Shown: positions 38,290 through 47,164 of the stretch, piece after piece
How positions within the stretch are numbered: position 1 is the stretch's first letter
How the letters are laid out: the number at the start of each line of letters is the position of its first letter
Source: Spiribacter halobius
GTDB taxonomy: Bacteria; Pseudomonadota; Gammaproteobacteria; Nitrococcales; Nitrococcaceae
DNA: 64,000 nt
Assembly (NCBI RefSeq): GCF_020883455.1
Contig: NZ_CP086615.1
Coordinates: forward strand, 3,162,001 to 3,226,000
Direction: 5' to 3'
The notes under the pieces: generated by a model
The model's input: only the letters and a program-made list of their open reading frames with translations
Told to the model about the DNA's origin: nothing
Database searches by the model: none
Program-made: the position numbers and the translations under genes

Positions 38290-38691
38290 TCAGGATCGAG
38301 CATTGCAGCGCGCCAGATCCGAAGACCAGTCGAGCAGACGCTGGTCCGCGGTAACCAGCGTCGCATTGGCGATCTGTGCCGTGGCCGTGATGAAGCGGTC
38401 CACAGGATCCTTGTGCTGCAAATCGAGTCCGACCGCGTGCAACGCCACGCGGCCATCGACTGGAATTTCTGCAAGGCCAGCCCCCAGCAACTACAGCCTC
38501 CACTCCGCAATCGACATTGGGATCACGACTCGCCCGGCTGCGGCGAGCATCGCGCATTCCCGGAAGCTGATAGCGCTGACGGCGACGGCTGATTGATTCC
38601 ACGCGTGCGGTATCAACTCGCGAGCTTTCACCCCCAGTGACGGATCATCGACGTCCATCCATAGCAGCACGTGCGTGTCGAGTACGATCAC
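38290..38691 (-). pseudogene. PIN-domain toxin VapC with an in-frame amber codon
   Basis: A VapC-type PIN RNase frame begins at GTG 38691, overlapping the antitoxin stop: VIVLDTHVLLWMDVDDP, then SAISFRECAML (second acidic site). A TAG at 38491-38493 interrupts it after AEWRL, and the same frame continues LLGAGLAEIPVDGRVAL, HKDPVDRFITATA and NATLVTADQRLLDWS, restoring the C-terminal acidic motifs. A single CAG-to-TAG change explains it, so the toxin is presumably inactive unless the stop is suppressed. Confidence 0.85.
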
Positions 38692-38918
38692 TCCATCACT
38701 TCCCAGGCCTGCTGCTCCAAGGGCGTTAGCACATCCCCAGAGATCCGTACGTTCGGGTGCAAGCCGAACGGCGACTCTGCCCTGCCTGGAGAATACCGAC
38801 GCAACTCCGCAATGGGCCGTCCATTCTTGGTGATCACCAACGTTTCCCCCGTCGCAGCCACCTGCTCCATTAGCGCCAAGCACCTGGCCTTGAACTCGGA
38901 CGCCTGAATCGTAGCCAT
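38688..38918 (-). CDS. Phd/YefM-type antitoxin
   Basis: A 76-residue antitoxin: MATIQASEFKARCLALMEQVAATGETLVITKNGRPIAEL is the Phd/YefM DNA-binding fold, followed by a toxin-wrapping tail ending LEQQAWEVME. GGGGAG precedes ATG 38918. It overlaps the VapC-type frame and has a long palindrome upstream, the usual autoregulated layout. Its partner toxin carries a stop codon, so the antitoxin may be an orphan regulator now. Confidence 0.9.
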   Translation of the reverse strand: MATIQASEFKARCLALMEQVAATGETLVITKNGRPIAELRRYSPGRAESPFGLHPNVRISGDVLTPLEQQAWEVME

Positions 38919-38948
38919 TGCTCACTCCCCGCACAGGTTCATGGCGAT

Positions 38949-38976
38949 ATTACCCATGGTCATGACCATGGGTAAT
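38949..38976. promoter_or_regulatory. 28-bp perfect palindrome upstream of the antitoxin gene
   Basis: The half ATTACCCATGGTCA (38949-38962) is followed directly by its exact reverse complement (38963-38976). It lies 31-58 nt before the antitoxin ATG, so it is the likely operator for antitoxin or complex autoregulation. Confidence 0.75.
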
Positions 38977-39410
38977 TCTTCCCGATGCAGACAACCAGGC
39001 GGGCCGTCCCACCCACACAGGACCGCAGCGCGCGAACTGGGCCGCTCGCAACGTCGCGTGGTGGGCGAGCGCCCATTCAGGTGCGGACCCTCTCGCCGGG
39101 GCCGGACACCCCAAGTTCATCAGGCAACCCCTGGATTGGGGGGGGTACACGCGTAGCGCTCCATGCGCCCGGCAAAATCCTCCTCGAACACCGCCCCAGC
39201 CGTCTGCACAATTGCGCCCTTGCTCATGCGGAATGCCGCTTCAATTCGGCCACGGAACTCGCACGCGGCGAAGATCTTTCGACAATGCCCGCGCGTGCGT
39301 CACCAATTCCGCGTCCTCCATCAGGGCCCAGGGTCGTCACTCCCACGGAAAGTGGCAAAGACAGCGAGCAAACGCCGGCACAATGCACACTATGCTGGCA
39401 GTCTGTGTTG
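38977..39410. other. Region without a complete gene
   Basis: No intact gene is found. On the minus strand a protein-like stretch (FRGRIEAAFRMSKGAIVQ, then AGAVFEEDFAGRMERYA, about 39150-39290) lies downstream of a frame break, suggesting a decayed coding region of unknown identity. Confidence 0.45.
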
Positions 39411-39460
39411 CGGTGTGGTATAATAATTATAACCTTTATAATTTTATAAGTTATAATGTC
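39411..39460 (+). promoter_or_regulatory. AT-rich promoter-like island
   Basis: In otherwise GC-rich DNA, 39411-39460 is almost all A/T and includes a perfect TATAAT (39419-39424) and the inverted pair ATTATAAC/GTTATAAT. The first 24 bases nearly match the sequence just upstream of the KorA-like gene (49665-49686). No convincing gene follows on the plus strand. Confidence 0.45.
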
Positions 39461-40637
39461 CATAAGGTTCACGAAAATCGTCACGCTCAAACCGCGTCAT
39501 TACTGCCGTCGACCGCACCCGAGTTTGTGCCAATCCAGGCATTACGAATGCCAGAAACGGCAAAAGCGCCGCCGATTCCGGCAGAGCCCATCACAAGAGC
39601 CCTTTGTGACGGATCAGGCCGGGAGTTCAGGGCGCATTCCTCACCGTTCCTGATCATGGACGGCTTTGCGCCGCTACGCCGCCTTCCGACCCTGCCGCTG
39701 ACGATTTCGTGGACACCAGATTGACTTGCATTCACGCGGCCCTCGTCACGGTCTGAAAGGCTCGCCGCATCATCGCCGGTGGCCCACGGCGCAGCCGGCG
39801 GCATCACGGACTCCGGCAGGGCCCGTTGACGCGGCAAGTGACCCGGGGGATGCCTTTAGTCTGCCAACGGTCGAGCACCCGGCGAGGCGCCTCGAACTCT
39901 GTGCGCGCGACGAGTGGCCGAGCTTCCTCAAAGGGCTGCGCGCTGCTGCCCGAGAAAGCGAATGGTAGGGTACCCGGGGAGTATATCGCCGTTCGTGCGC
40001 GCGCTCGCTCTTCAGAGATGACCTCGAAGGACGGTACCCGGACGGTACTGCGGACAGGCCCCGCGATGAGTGTCGCTTGCAGCACCCAGAGGGCTCCAGG
40101 TCCTGCGGAATTTGGGAAAGCCCGAACTCCCCCATTCCTTGTGGACGGCGGTCTCGCAACCCCTTCATCGACGGTGCTCAAGCATCCCCCCTGTCGCGAC
40201 GTGTGCGGCAACTCCGGCTGTCTTGTCTTTGGAAATCACCATCGGATCTCACAGAGCGTGTGGCCGACAAAGGCGCCGTCGTGCCACCGGCCTCGACCCC
40301 GAAACCGGTCGAGGTGACCTCAGCAGGTGATGCAGATCGACCCAGCGAACTCTGAAGCTAGCCCCCGGACGGCCTTGCACCTGAGGCGATCGGTGGGGAT
40401 TATCCCGGGTCATCCGTGCACGGATATCCGTCCCAGCCTAAGATCAACCATGGAGTGGATCGTCCCAGGCCGGGACAAAGTGGGGGCAGGCACCGGCGCC
40501 GTAGAAGCGGCAGCCTGCTTCGCGATAGCGCCCCTACCTCCGCTGCACCTGCCTCAGCCGCACACGCCGTGCGGCTGCATGGGACCTCGCACGGGTTCTA
40601 CCCCGTCTCCACGGACGCTTTCCACCGCGCGGACTCG
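39461..40637. other. 1.2-kb region without a supported gene
   Basis: Frames on both strands lack motifs, typical composition or ribosome sites. I see no repeats or IS-derived protein similarity. It may be decayed island DNA. Confidence 0.5.
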
Positions 40638-41003
40638 CTAGCGCTGCCCACCGAAGTAGTCCGCGAGGGCGTCGAGCTCCTCGGGGTGCGTGACAAGGTG
40701 CGCACGCACGTCGTCACGGACCTGCTTACGCACCCGTTCCCGATACGCATGGGACATCGTCTCATCGAGCCTTTTCTGCAGCGCCGCGAGCTCGGAGCGG
40801 GTAACGCGAATACTCTCGACCATCACCTCGAGTGCTGCCTCTGCGTCGCGATCCCGGCCGGAGTCCAAGTCGTAGGCCTCAATGGCACGGCGCACCACCT
40901 CTGACCCCGAAATCTTCTCCTGCTTACTGATCCGCCGCACCTTTTCCAAGTGCTCCGGCGCCAGAAGCCAGTGACGACGGCTAACACGCTCTCGGGCTGG
41001 CAT
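40638..41003 (-). CDS. Ribbon-helix-helix-like regulatory protein
   Basis: A 121-residue basic protein. Residues about 12-40 (LLAPEHLEKVRRISKQEKISGSEVVRRAIEAYD in parts) fit a CopG/MetJ ribbon-helix-helix: a strand, then helices with the SGSEVVRRAI turn. A charged helical tail follows (LAALQKRLDETMSHAYRERVRKQ). Such proteins are antitoxins, relaxosome accessory proteins or plasmid regulators. No toxin gene is adjacent. Context is a decayed mobile island. Confidence 0.65.
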   Translation of the reverse strand: MPARERVSRRHWLLAPEHLEKVRRISKQEKISGSEVVRRAIEAYDLDSGRDRDAEAALEVMVESIRVTRSELAALQKRLDETMSHAYRERVRKQVRDDVRAHLVTHPEELDALADYFGGQR

Positions 41004-41415
41004 GGGACCCTCGTCCGGCCGACGTTCGGCAACTTACGTCTCAACATTATAGGGCATGGCAAGCCGGCTCCCATCGCAATATGCGAGTCTGAACGTGCGT
41101 AAGCCGATGCTATCTCGGGAGAGTCGCAATGGTAGGCGTTCCCATTGCAGGGCCTATTGCCCAGAAGACGGGAAAGGGGTCGGGACTGCCGCACCACCAC
41201 GAAAGCCGTTTACTCGCATGCTCGTCGCCGAGGCACAAGCCGAGAGGCTGACCCCCCTTACCGCCACGGCCGCCCTCCCCAGATACGGCCTTCAAGGCCT
41301 GTCCGAGCCGCAGCGCTGGTCGTCGGCCGGATGCCGCGACGCCCCCCTTGGAGGGGTATCCGCGGGGCTGATCGCGGTCAGCGGATCTTCAACGCATGGT
41401 CTGAATACCCTGGTC
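41004..41415. other. Spacer, no toxin gene found
   Basis: This is where a RES-domain toxin would be expected downstream of the minus-strand MbcA/ParS-like antitoxin, but no frame shows the RES motifs. It may have been deleted or decayed. Confidence 0.5.
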
Positions 41416-41868
41416 TCAGGCGGCGACGCCGTGTTCGAGCCGACCGAGCAGTTGTTCGATGCAGCGAGCCCCTGCCTCATTTGTCAGGAGATCCGACGGC
41501 GCGTTGCCATCAAGCGCTGCATTCGCCCTTTGCAGCCAGGCGCTGCCGCGGTCGCGGTCCCCGAACGCCCGGGTTGCCAGAGCGTAGATGTGGGCAACAC
41601 GCACTGCTCGCTCCGACTGCAGAGTCGACAGCCTCGCGGAGGGAGCTTTTGACTGCAGCGTTGTCCTTGGCATCACGCACCTGTCGAACACGGATGCGCT
41701 CACCCGACTGCGCATCCGGGCAGCATGGCGCGCCGCCACCCCTTGCTCTGTCAGCCGGTGCAGCGCTGCCCAATCGCCCCACTGCAAAGCCACGAGCTCA
41801 CGGGACTCGAGGTCGCCGAGGTAGTATGCGAGTTCGGCACCAAGTTCAGATTGACTCTCCATCTTCAT
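41416..41868 (-). CDS. MbcA/ParS/Xre-type antitoxin (DUF2384)
   Basis: A 150-residue protein whose C-terminal half is the toxin-binding DUF2384 domain: RVAHIYALATRAFGD, WLQRANAALDGNAPSDLLTNEAGARC and QLLGRLEHGVAA. The N-terminal half (SELGAELAYYLGDLESREL) is less typical. ATG 41868 is the best start by length, with a weak ribosome site. The partner toxin of this family is RES or COOH-NAD-degrading, and it is not visible beside it, so this is probably an orphan antitoxin. Confidence 0.72.
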   Translation of the reverse strand: MKMESQSELGAELAYYLGDLESRELVALQWGDWAALHRLTEQGVAARHAARMRSRVSASVFDRCVMPRTTLQSKAPSARLSTLQSERAVRVAHIYALATRAFGDRDRGSAWLQRANAALDGNAPSDLLTNEAGARCIEQLLGRLEHGVAA

Positions 41869-42140
41869 CGCCCATTCGCTTTCCCCTTGGCTCGTAATGA
41901 CATTCAAGGGCGTCGCTGTGCCCACCAAGCTGGCCTCCAACCGCCATTGCTGCTCGCGCTGAAATCCGCACGGTCTCACGCTCAGGTTGAGCAGGTCCGG
42001 CCAGCCCCGCCTTCTTCCGCTTCTGTACTGCGCACTCGCGGGAGCGTGGATCAAGGTCCATCGAATTCCCCACCCACTGTTCTGGATAACGCCGTCCCGT
42101 TCCCCTGTCCATCCAGCCCTTTTTCAGACGGACAGTCCGG

Positions 42141-42944
42141 TCACTCCACGCGCAGGAGTCGGTGCGCATCGAACGCCTCGTTCTCCTCGAGGCCACCGTA
42201 ACCGCGAGCGTTGGAGACGACACGACAACCGCCAATCCGGGTATCGATCACCTCATGCGTATGCCCGTGAATCCAAAGCGCCGGCCGCGCACGCTCGATA
42301 AGCGCGGTGAGGTCCGAGCCGTAGCTGAATGAGATGGACGGCCCCCAGTCAGAGTACGGGTAATACGGCGCATGGTGGGTCACCACTACCGGCGTCTGCC
42401 CCAGATAGTGAGCGCGGGCGACTTCCTCTTCGATGTACGCCTTCGTCCGGACATGAATCGACATCAAGTCGCGCGGGTGGACTCGATACGCGTATGGGGC
42501 GTCCGGAGGGCCGGTGCGGATACGCCGGAAATCGCGCATCTGCGTCTTTGCGGCATCCATGGCCGTTGGGCTTCCCCGCCTGAAATCCGTCCAGAGTGTT
42601 GCCCCGATGATCCGCAGAGATCCTAACGTGACGGCACGCCGCTCCAAGACATGCACGTTCCCGACGCCAGCCGCTTTGACCCGATCGAGCAGCTTCCCGG
42701 GGAGTCTTGCGAGGGACTGCCCGTAGTACTCGTGGTTGCCCAGAACGAGCACCGCGGCATGAAAGTGTTCTGCAACCTTCAGCGCGAAATCACAGCTGCG
42801 CATGCCAACGTCGATGTCACCCGCCAGGACCAGCACGCGGTGCCTGTCGACGTCAGAGACGGGCAGCTGGAACGGGGTGTCCTTACGGTGCAGCCCCCGG
42901 CCGCTGACCTCCAGGTGAAGGTCGCTCACATAGCGGATTTCCAT
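42141..42944 (-). CDS. Calcineurin-like metallophosphoesterase
   Basis: A 267-residue phosphoesterase with all five metal motifs: DLHLE near residue 8, AGDID, LGNHEYYG, VVTHHAPYYPY and IHGHTHEV. It lacks a signal peptide and acts in the cytoplasm, on a phosphodiester or nucleotide substrate that cannot be fixed. It is the third gene of a compact minus-strand unit, 15 nt after the exonuclease stop. Confidence 0.9.
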   Translation of the reverse strand: MEIRYVSDLHLEVSGRGLHRKDTPFQLPVSDVDRHRVLVLAGDIDVGMRSCDFALKVAEHFHAAVLVLGNHEYYGQSLARLPGKLLDRVKAAGVGNVHVLERRAVTLGSLRIIGATLWTDFRRGSPTAMDAAKTQMRDFRRIRTGPPDAPYAYRVHPRDLMSIHVRTKAYIEEEVARAHYLGQTPVVVTHHAPYYPYSDWGPSISFSYGSDLTALIERARPALWIHGHTHEVIDTRIGGCRVVSNARGYGGLEENEAFDAHRLLRVE

Positions 42945-42959
42945 GGCCTTACTGCTCCC

Positions 42960-43475
42960 CTAGCGCTGACCTGCGCCCTGAGAGGCCAGTCGGTACGCCT
43001 CGAGAAGCGCACGTACGTCCGTCTCTGCCCGGTGCCGCTGTCCACCGATGCGCTGGTAGGCGGCCTCCTTGTAGCCCTCGAGCGCAGCCAGCGTTGTATC
43101 CGGAAACACCTCTATCGCCGGGGCGACGCGGAACTCCGGCAGCAGGCCAGCCGCTTCAAACAGCACATCTAGCCACCAGCCATCGAGCGCGGACGCATCG
43201 CTGTAGGCAACGCCCACCTGCCCCAGGGCGGCGTTCAACCGCAACGTGACGCGCTCCACGGACTCACCTTCACGCACCGCCAGTTCTCTGGGGATACCGT
43301 GAATCGCCTCGGCGTTGGCATCCCAGTGGGTCCAGTAATCAACCGGTGCGATCAGGCAGTCGGTAACCGACCCATCAGGCTTGCTCCACGCCACTTCCAC
43401 GGGATAGCTGTCCGGCGCAATTCCGGATGCCTCCACGTCGATGAAGCAAGGCAGCGGCGCTGGGTGCTCGGTCAT
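42960..43475 (-). CDS. DEDDh 3'-5' exonuclease
   Basis: A 171-residue exonuclease of the DnaQ/RNase T-like superfamily. Motif I is CFIDVEASGI, motif II includes YSDASALDGWWLDVLF, and motif III is the HRAETDVRAL block with the catalytic His and Asp. HGIP sits between. It could degrade DNA or RNA. It lies 23 nt after the VirD4-like ATPase and 15 nt before the phosphoesterase, so all three are probably one transcript. Confidence 0.85.
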   Translation of the reverse strand: MTEHPAPLPCFIDVEASGIAPDSYPVEVAWSKPDGSVTDCLIAPVDYWTHWDANAEAIHGIPRELAVREGESVERVTLRLNAALGQVGVAYSDASALDGWWLDVLFEAAGLLPEFRVAPAIEVFPDTTLAALEGYKEAAYQRIGGQRHRAETDVRALLEAYRLASQGAGQR

Positions 43476-43498
43476 TGCCCTTGGGCCTCCGCGTGAGC

Positions 43499-45550
43499 CT
43501 AACCAGGGTGATCTTCCCGATCCCGAATCATGCGCCCGCGGGGACCTTCGCGCTCCACACGCAGGAGGAGATCGCAGAAGCCGCGCACGATGAACACGAA
43601 CCAGTCCCAGTCATGTTGCTCGACGTCGACAGAGAGGCTCCTGGCGTACGAAATCCTCACGCCGGCCCGCCTACCAGGCTGATCGTCGTGGCGCTCCACA
43701 GACCACGGCGCCTCGGTGGTCGCTACTCCCCTGGCACCGCAATCGCGCTCCGCAAGGCCGGGCATCTCAACGAGGTCGACGGCCTCGCGAAAAGGCATGG
43801 TCAGTGACCAGGCACCGGATCCGCCCTCCCGTTTCGCTTCAAGATAAAGCGTGTCTCCGCGCCGCTCGAGTCGGACCTCCCGCTCACGTGCGTTATCGGG
43901 GAAATCGAGCGAGGCAGACATGAGACGGCGCCCTCGGCGCCCCCTGAGCAGATCGCGAAGCTCATCGACGCGGTAGTCGGCACCGCCGATGAGCCAGTTC
44001 GCCCAGGGTTCGATATCCCCGTGGCTCGGGCCAATCGGGTTGTCGAGCATGACCGTCGCCGGTGGCGCGAACCGGTCAGCGGCAACCTCTGGCAGCGGCT
44101 GGTGGAGGCCGGAGGCCATGTGCGGGTAACCCGCGGTCGCGCCCGCGCGCACTGTGGCGCACACCGGGCCACCGTGGCGCTCGAGATGGTGGGAGACGAC
44201 AACCGCCTGCCCCTGGCGCAGACGCACCCCGCACGCCTCCAGCACCGCCTCCCGGGCGGCAGGCCCGGCCTGCGCCTGCAGGTGAGCCAGGGTGTGGGGG
44301 TCGTGGGTGGAAAAGGCGATCGTGGTCCCGCAGTTCTGCAGCAGACTCTCTACCGTCGCCGGCGGGCAGCCGCCCGGTAGCCGCGCGGCGAGCGAGGCCA
44401 CCCCCTGCGTGGCGAGCAGGTTGATGTGCCCGCTCGAGCGCGAGCGGTCGAGCCATAGGTTGTCGTCTAGCAGCCCGGAACTCGCGCCGCCCGGCGCGAA
44501 GTGCACATGCTGCTGGTACTCGTCGATCGCAAGGAAGGTAAAGCGGTCCCGCCCCCAACCCTCGGCGCGATGGTGAGCGTAGCCGAGCACCGCCTCCCGG
44601 AGCCGGATCCGCAACAGCTCGTGCACCAGGGCAGCCGTAGCCCCGAATAGGTGCGCGGGCAGGTCGGTGACCACGACCTTCCGGGCCCGATAGAGCACCT
44701 GGGTCATATCGAGCGCCGGCGCCGCCGGATCAGCGAGCTTCGAGCGCAGTCGCTCGTCAGAGGCGAAGGGGTGCAGCGCAGGCAGCACGTGGTTAACGTG
44801 CCAGGCGTACTGCTTCCTCACTTCCTCGTCGAGCTTCCAGGAGGAACTGCCGTGTGCGTGCCGCGAGCCGCCAGCGGCGAGGATGCTGAATGCGTCAGCG
44901 CGCACGCCGTGGAGCAGGGAGAGGTAGTCCCGTGGCAGCGTCGGCTCGCCCTCGACCCAGGCATCGAAGCGCGCGACGAACGAACTCGGATGGCTCAGCG
45001 CATCATGCAGATCCGCGAGCGTGGTCGCCCGGCCCCAAAGCCGATAGGTCTGGTGGACGAGCAGCGCATAGTCGATGGCACGCGAGCCCCAATAGGAGTC
45101 GCGGGTCGCGCGAGTCCGGGTGAGGCGCTCAAGCAGCGCTCGCAGCGGCTCCACCGCCATGCCACCGATGAGGTTGACCGGGGTCGCCTCGCGAGACGCC
45201 CCGAGCAGCAGCGTGCGCTGCGGGTATTCCGCGGCGAGGCCGGCGTCTTCCTCCTTCGCGCTTAAGACCACGCCCGAGCAGCCGCTCTCGATGAGCCGCC
45301 GGAGCGCGGGCAGCATCACCGATACGGTCTTCCCGCTTCCCGTGGTTCCGGTGACTAGAACATTGCGGGTTGCGTCACCAAAGGTGAGCAGCACCTTGCC
45401 GCGTCCTGCGTTGGCGAGCCTTCGCAGGCCGCCATCGTCCTCGGCTGCCGTGGCCCATGCGCCGTGCAAGGGCTGATCGTCGAGTCCGCCGAAGGCAAGC
45501 AGCACCTTATCGCGAAGCATGATCGCCTCTCTCGCGGTAGATCGGATCAT
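43499..45550 (-). CDS. VirD4/TraD-like P-loop ATPase
   Basis: A 683-residue ATPase related to type IV coupling proteins. Walker A is VTGTTGSGKT (residues 66-75), with SAKEED and a Walker B FLAIDEYQQH near residue 335. ATQGVASLAARLPGG and ILSFSTHDPH-like blocks resemble the T4CP motor. No transmembrane segment precedes Walker A, unlike classical VirD4. ATG 45550 has AGGAG 5 nt upstream, and ATG 45520 also has a weaker site. It heads an operon with an exonuclease and a phosphoesterase, which is not a standard conjugation neighbourhood. Confidence 0.8.
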   Translation of the reverse strand: MIRSTAREAIMLRDKVLLAFGGLDDQPLHGAWATAAEDDGGLRRLANAGRGKVLLTFGDATRNVLVTGTTGSGKTVSVMLPALRRLIESGCSGVVLSAKEEDAGLAAEYPQRTLLLGASREATPVNLIGGMAVEPLRALLERLTRTRATRDSYWGSRAIDYALLVHQTYRLWGRATTLADLHDALSHPSSFVARFDAWVEGEPTLPRDYLSLLHGVRADAFSILAAGGSRHAHGSSSWKLDEEVRKQYAWHVNHVLPALHPFASDERLRSKLADPAAPALDMTQVLYRARKVVVTDLPAHLFGATAALVHELLRIRLREAVLGYAHHRAEGWGRDRFTFLAIDEYQQHVHFAPGGASSGLLDDNLWLDRSRSSGHINLLATQGVASLAARLPGGCPPATVESLLQNCGTTIAFSTHDPHTLAHLQAQAGPAAREAVLEACGVRLRQGQAVVVSHHLERHGGPVCATVRAGATAGYPHMASGLHQPLPEVAADRFAPPATVMLDNPIGPSHGDIEPWANWLIGGADYRVDELRDLLRGRRGRRLMSASLDFPDNAREREVRLERRGDTLYLEAKREGGSGAWSLTMPFREAVDLVEMPGLAERDCGARGVATTEAPWSVERHDDQPGRRAGVRISYARSLSVDVEQHDWDWFVFIVRGFCDLLLRVEREGPRGRMIRDREDHPG

Positions 45551-45698
45551 GCCGGCTCCTTCGTCCAGAGCTGGACCGTGCGGGCATGATCCTGACCAGG
45601 GATAGGGGAGTGGGCGCGGACGCCCGGCACCGCCCCGGGGACCGCGACCGGCCCGACGCGGGGACCTTCGTCCGAGCGCGCGCCGGGGCGTCCGTGGT

Positions 45699-45827
45699 CT
45701 AGGCGATCGAGGCTATTCGACGGCCCCGGTTGGCGCCGTCGCGCGGGGTAGCGCAGCAGTGCCCGGCCTCGGCGGGGGGCCGGCGGGAGAGGTCGAGCGG
45801 AGGTGCTTGATGGATCAGGTAGCGCAT
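45699..45827 (-). CDS. Possible 42-residue peptide
   Basis: An open frame on the minus strand (MRYLIHQAPPLDLSRRP...) lies about 150 nt upstream of the ATPase gene. There is no motif, a weak ribosome site and no recognised family. It is recorded because it precedes the operon and could be a leader peptide or a shadow. Confidence 0.22.
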   Translation of the reverse strand: MRYLIHQAPPLDLSRRPPAEAGHCCATPRDGANRGRRIASIA

Positions 45828-46329
45828 GTCTGCTTCCGGCTGATGCCAGCTAGATGGTGACTCATCGCGGTTGGCGGTTAACGGGGCGCGCGTTGCCGCC
45901 GTGCGGTAACGGGCTTTAATGCCCGCGTATGCGCAGTGCGCCGGAGCTGGCGTTTGGAAGCAGGCGGGGAAAGGTACTCACGGGGCTACTCTGATCTGAT
46001 GTGCTCGTAAGACGCTGACGCAGCAAGCCACATCGCGAAGGGCGTTGTCAACGCCTCAGCTTTTGGCTGGCTTTCATCGCCAGCCGATCGGCGCACGGCT
46101 GAACCCGGCGATCTACGCGATTTCGGTGCGCCACTTCGCGACCTCGGATGCATCGACGGCCAGATCGGCATCAGGTCCGGGCACCTCATGAGCGCCAACG
46201 GCGCATCTGAGGCCGTACCGCGTCCCGTCGGGCTCCAGCGGACGCCCTCGAACGGCCGATCTCGAAGCCTGCTGTGCGGCCAGCGCCTTGCCCGGCGGCT
46301 AGACAACCAGGCCGCCGGCAAGTTCGGGC
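45828..46329. other. Region without a supported gene
   Basis: Nothing recognisable is seen. The frames are Arg/Ala-rich shadows. It separates the ATPase operon from the transposase remains. Confidence 0.5.
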
Positions 46330-46600
46330 GCGGGCGGCACTCCACTGTTACAGGATCAACGACGAGGCCTGGGCAGCGGGCGGGGGCCGAAAAGCGCCCG
46401 GGACATCGCCGCAGGGTATCACCGCCTGCCCGAGCGCATCCGTGCGCACGCGATGGATCTGCTTCCTCGCGCTGGCGGTGTGCCGGTTGCTGCGCAGACG
46501 GCCGCCGGCACCCCACGGCTAACGGCCGAAGTGCATAGCGTTTAGCAGCTACTGGAGCTATCGGGCTCGGAGACAGTGCAGCTGCACAAAGCGTTGGTGA
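46330..46600 (+). pseudogene. C-terminal remnant of an IS4/IS1634-type transposase
   Basis: The plus strand reads YHRLPERIRAHA in one frame and then ICFLALAVCRLLRR in the next, a broken copy of the C-terminal helical block typical of IS1634-like transposases. The rest of the gene is missing. At least one frameshift separates the two pieces. Confidence 0.7.
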
Positions 46601-46741
46601 CGTGTTGAACACCTGTTGTGGCTGAGGCCCCCTCCCATTTCAGTTGGGAAAAACAGCGCGCTGCCCGCAAGCACTCGGAAGTCGCGATAGATGGGGTTCT
46701 CTGGCGCGCATTCACGCCTGCCGGTTGGGGGAGGCAGGCGC

Positions 46742-47093
46742 GGCATTACACAAACGCGGGGGGGTTACACTCCCTTTCCCCTGCCGCGATCCCCTTCAGT
46801 GGCGCCGCGCTCGTGGCGGTCATGCCTTCCGCCAGTGATTGGGTCGTAACCAACTGACTTGAAAGCGATTTCTCGGCGCCCACGGCGTGTCTCGCATGGA
46901 GGGGGGTGGATACGTGTGAGCGCACCGAGAGCGCCGCGCGCCGGCGAGCCACCCCTGTGATCGAGAGCCGTGCCCTGCCTTGACGGCATCGAGGGGCTGG
47001 TGCGCACTGAGGCCGCAAGTGTCTGGCCCGGTTTCCAAACTTTTCCACCCACAGCGATCATGCCGCGTGTAACCCCAGCGTTTGTGTAATGCC
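46742..47093. mobile_element. 352-bp MITE-like element
   Basis: The left end GGCATTACACAAACGC (46742-46757) continues as a 7-G run and TTACAC. The right end (47067-47093) is the reverse complement, with TGGGG in place of the G run. No gene lies between. A dead IS1595-type transposase is just to the right and its far end also carries GTGTAACCC, so that element may once have moved this one. No clear target duplication is visible. Confidence 0.72.
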
Positions 47094-47164
47094 GGGAGTC
47101 CGCCTGCGTCACGTGGTGTCATCCGCGCGGTGCCCCCGGTGGGTCACTTATCCTCTGCGGACTG

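Noticed and set aside
46188-46538. Plus-strand frames of 80-116 codons near 46.2-46.5 kb as intact genes
   Set aside because: Parts match an IS1634-type transposase only when two frames are joined, so they are a broken remnant.
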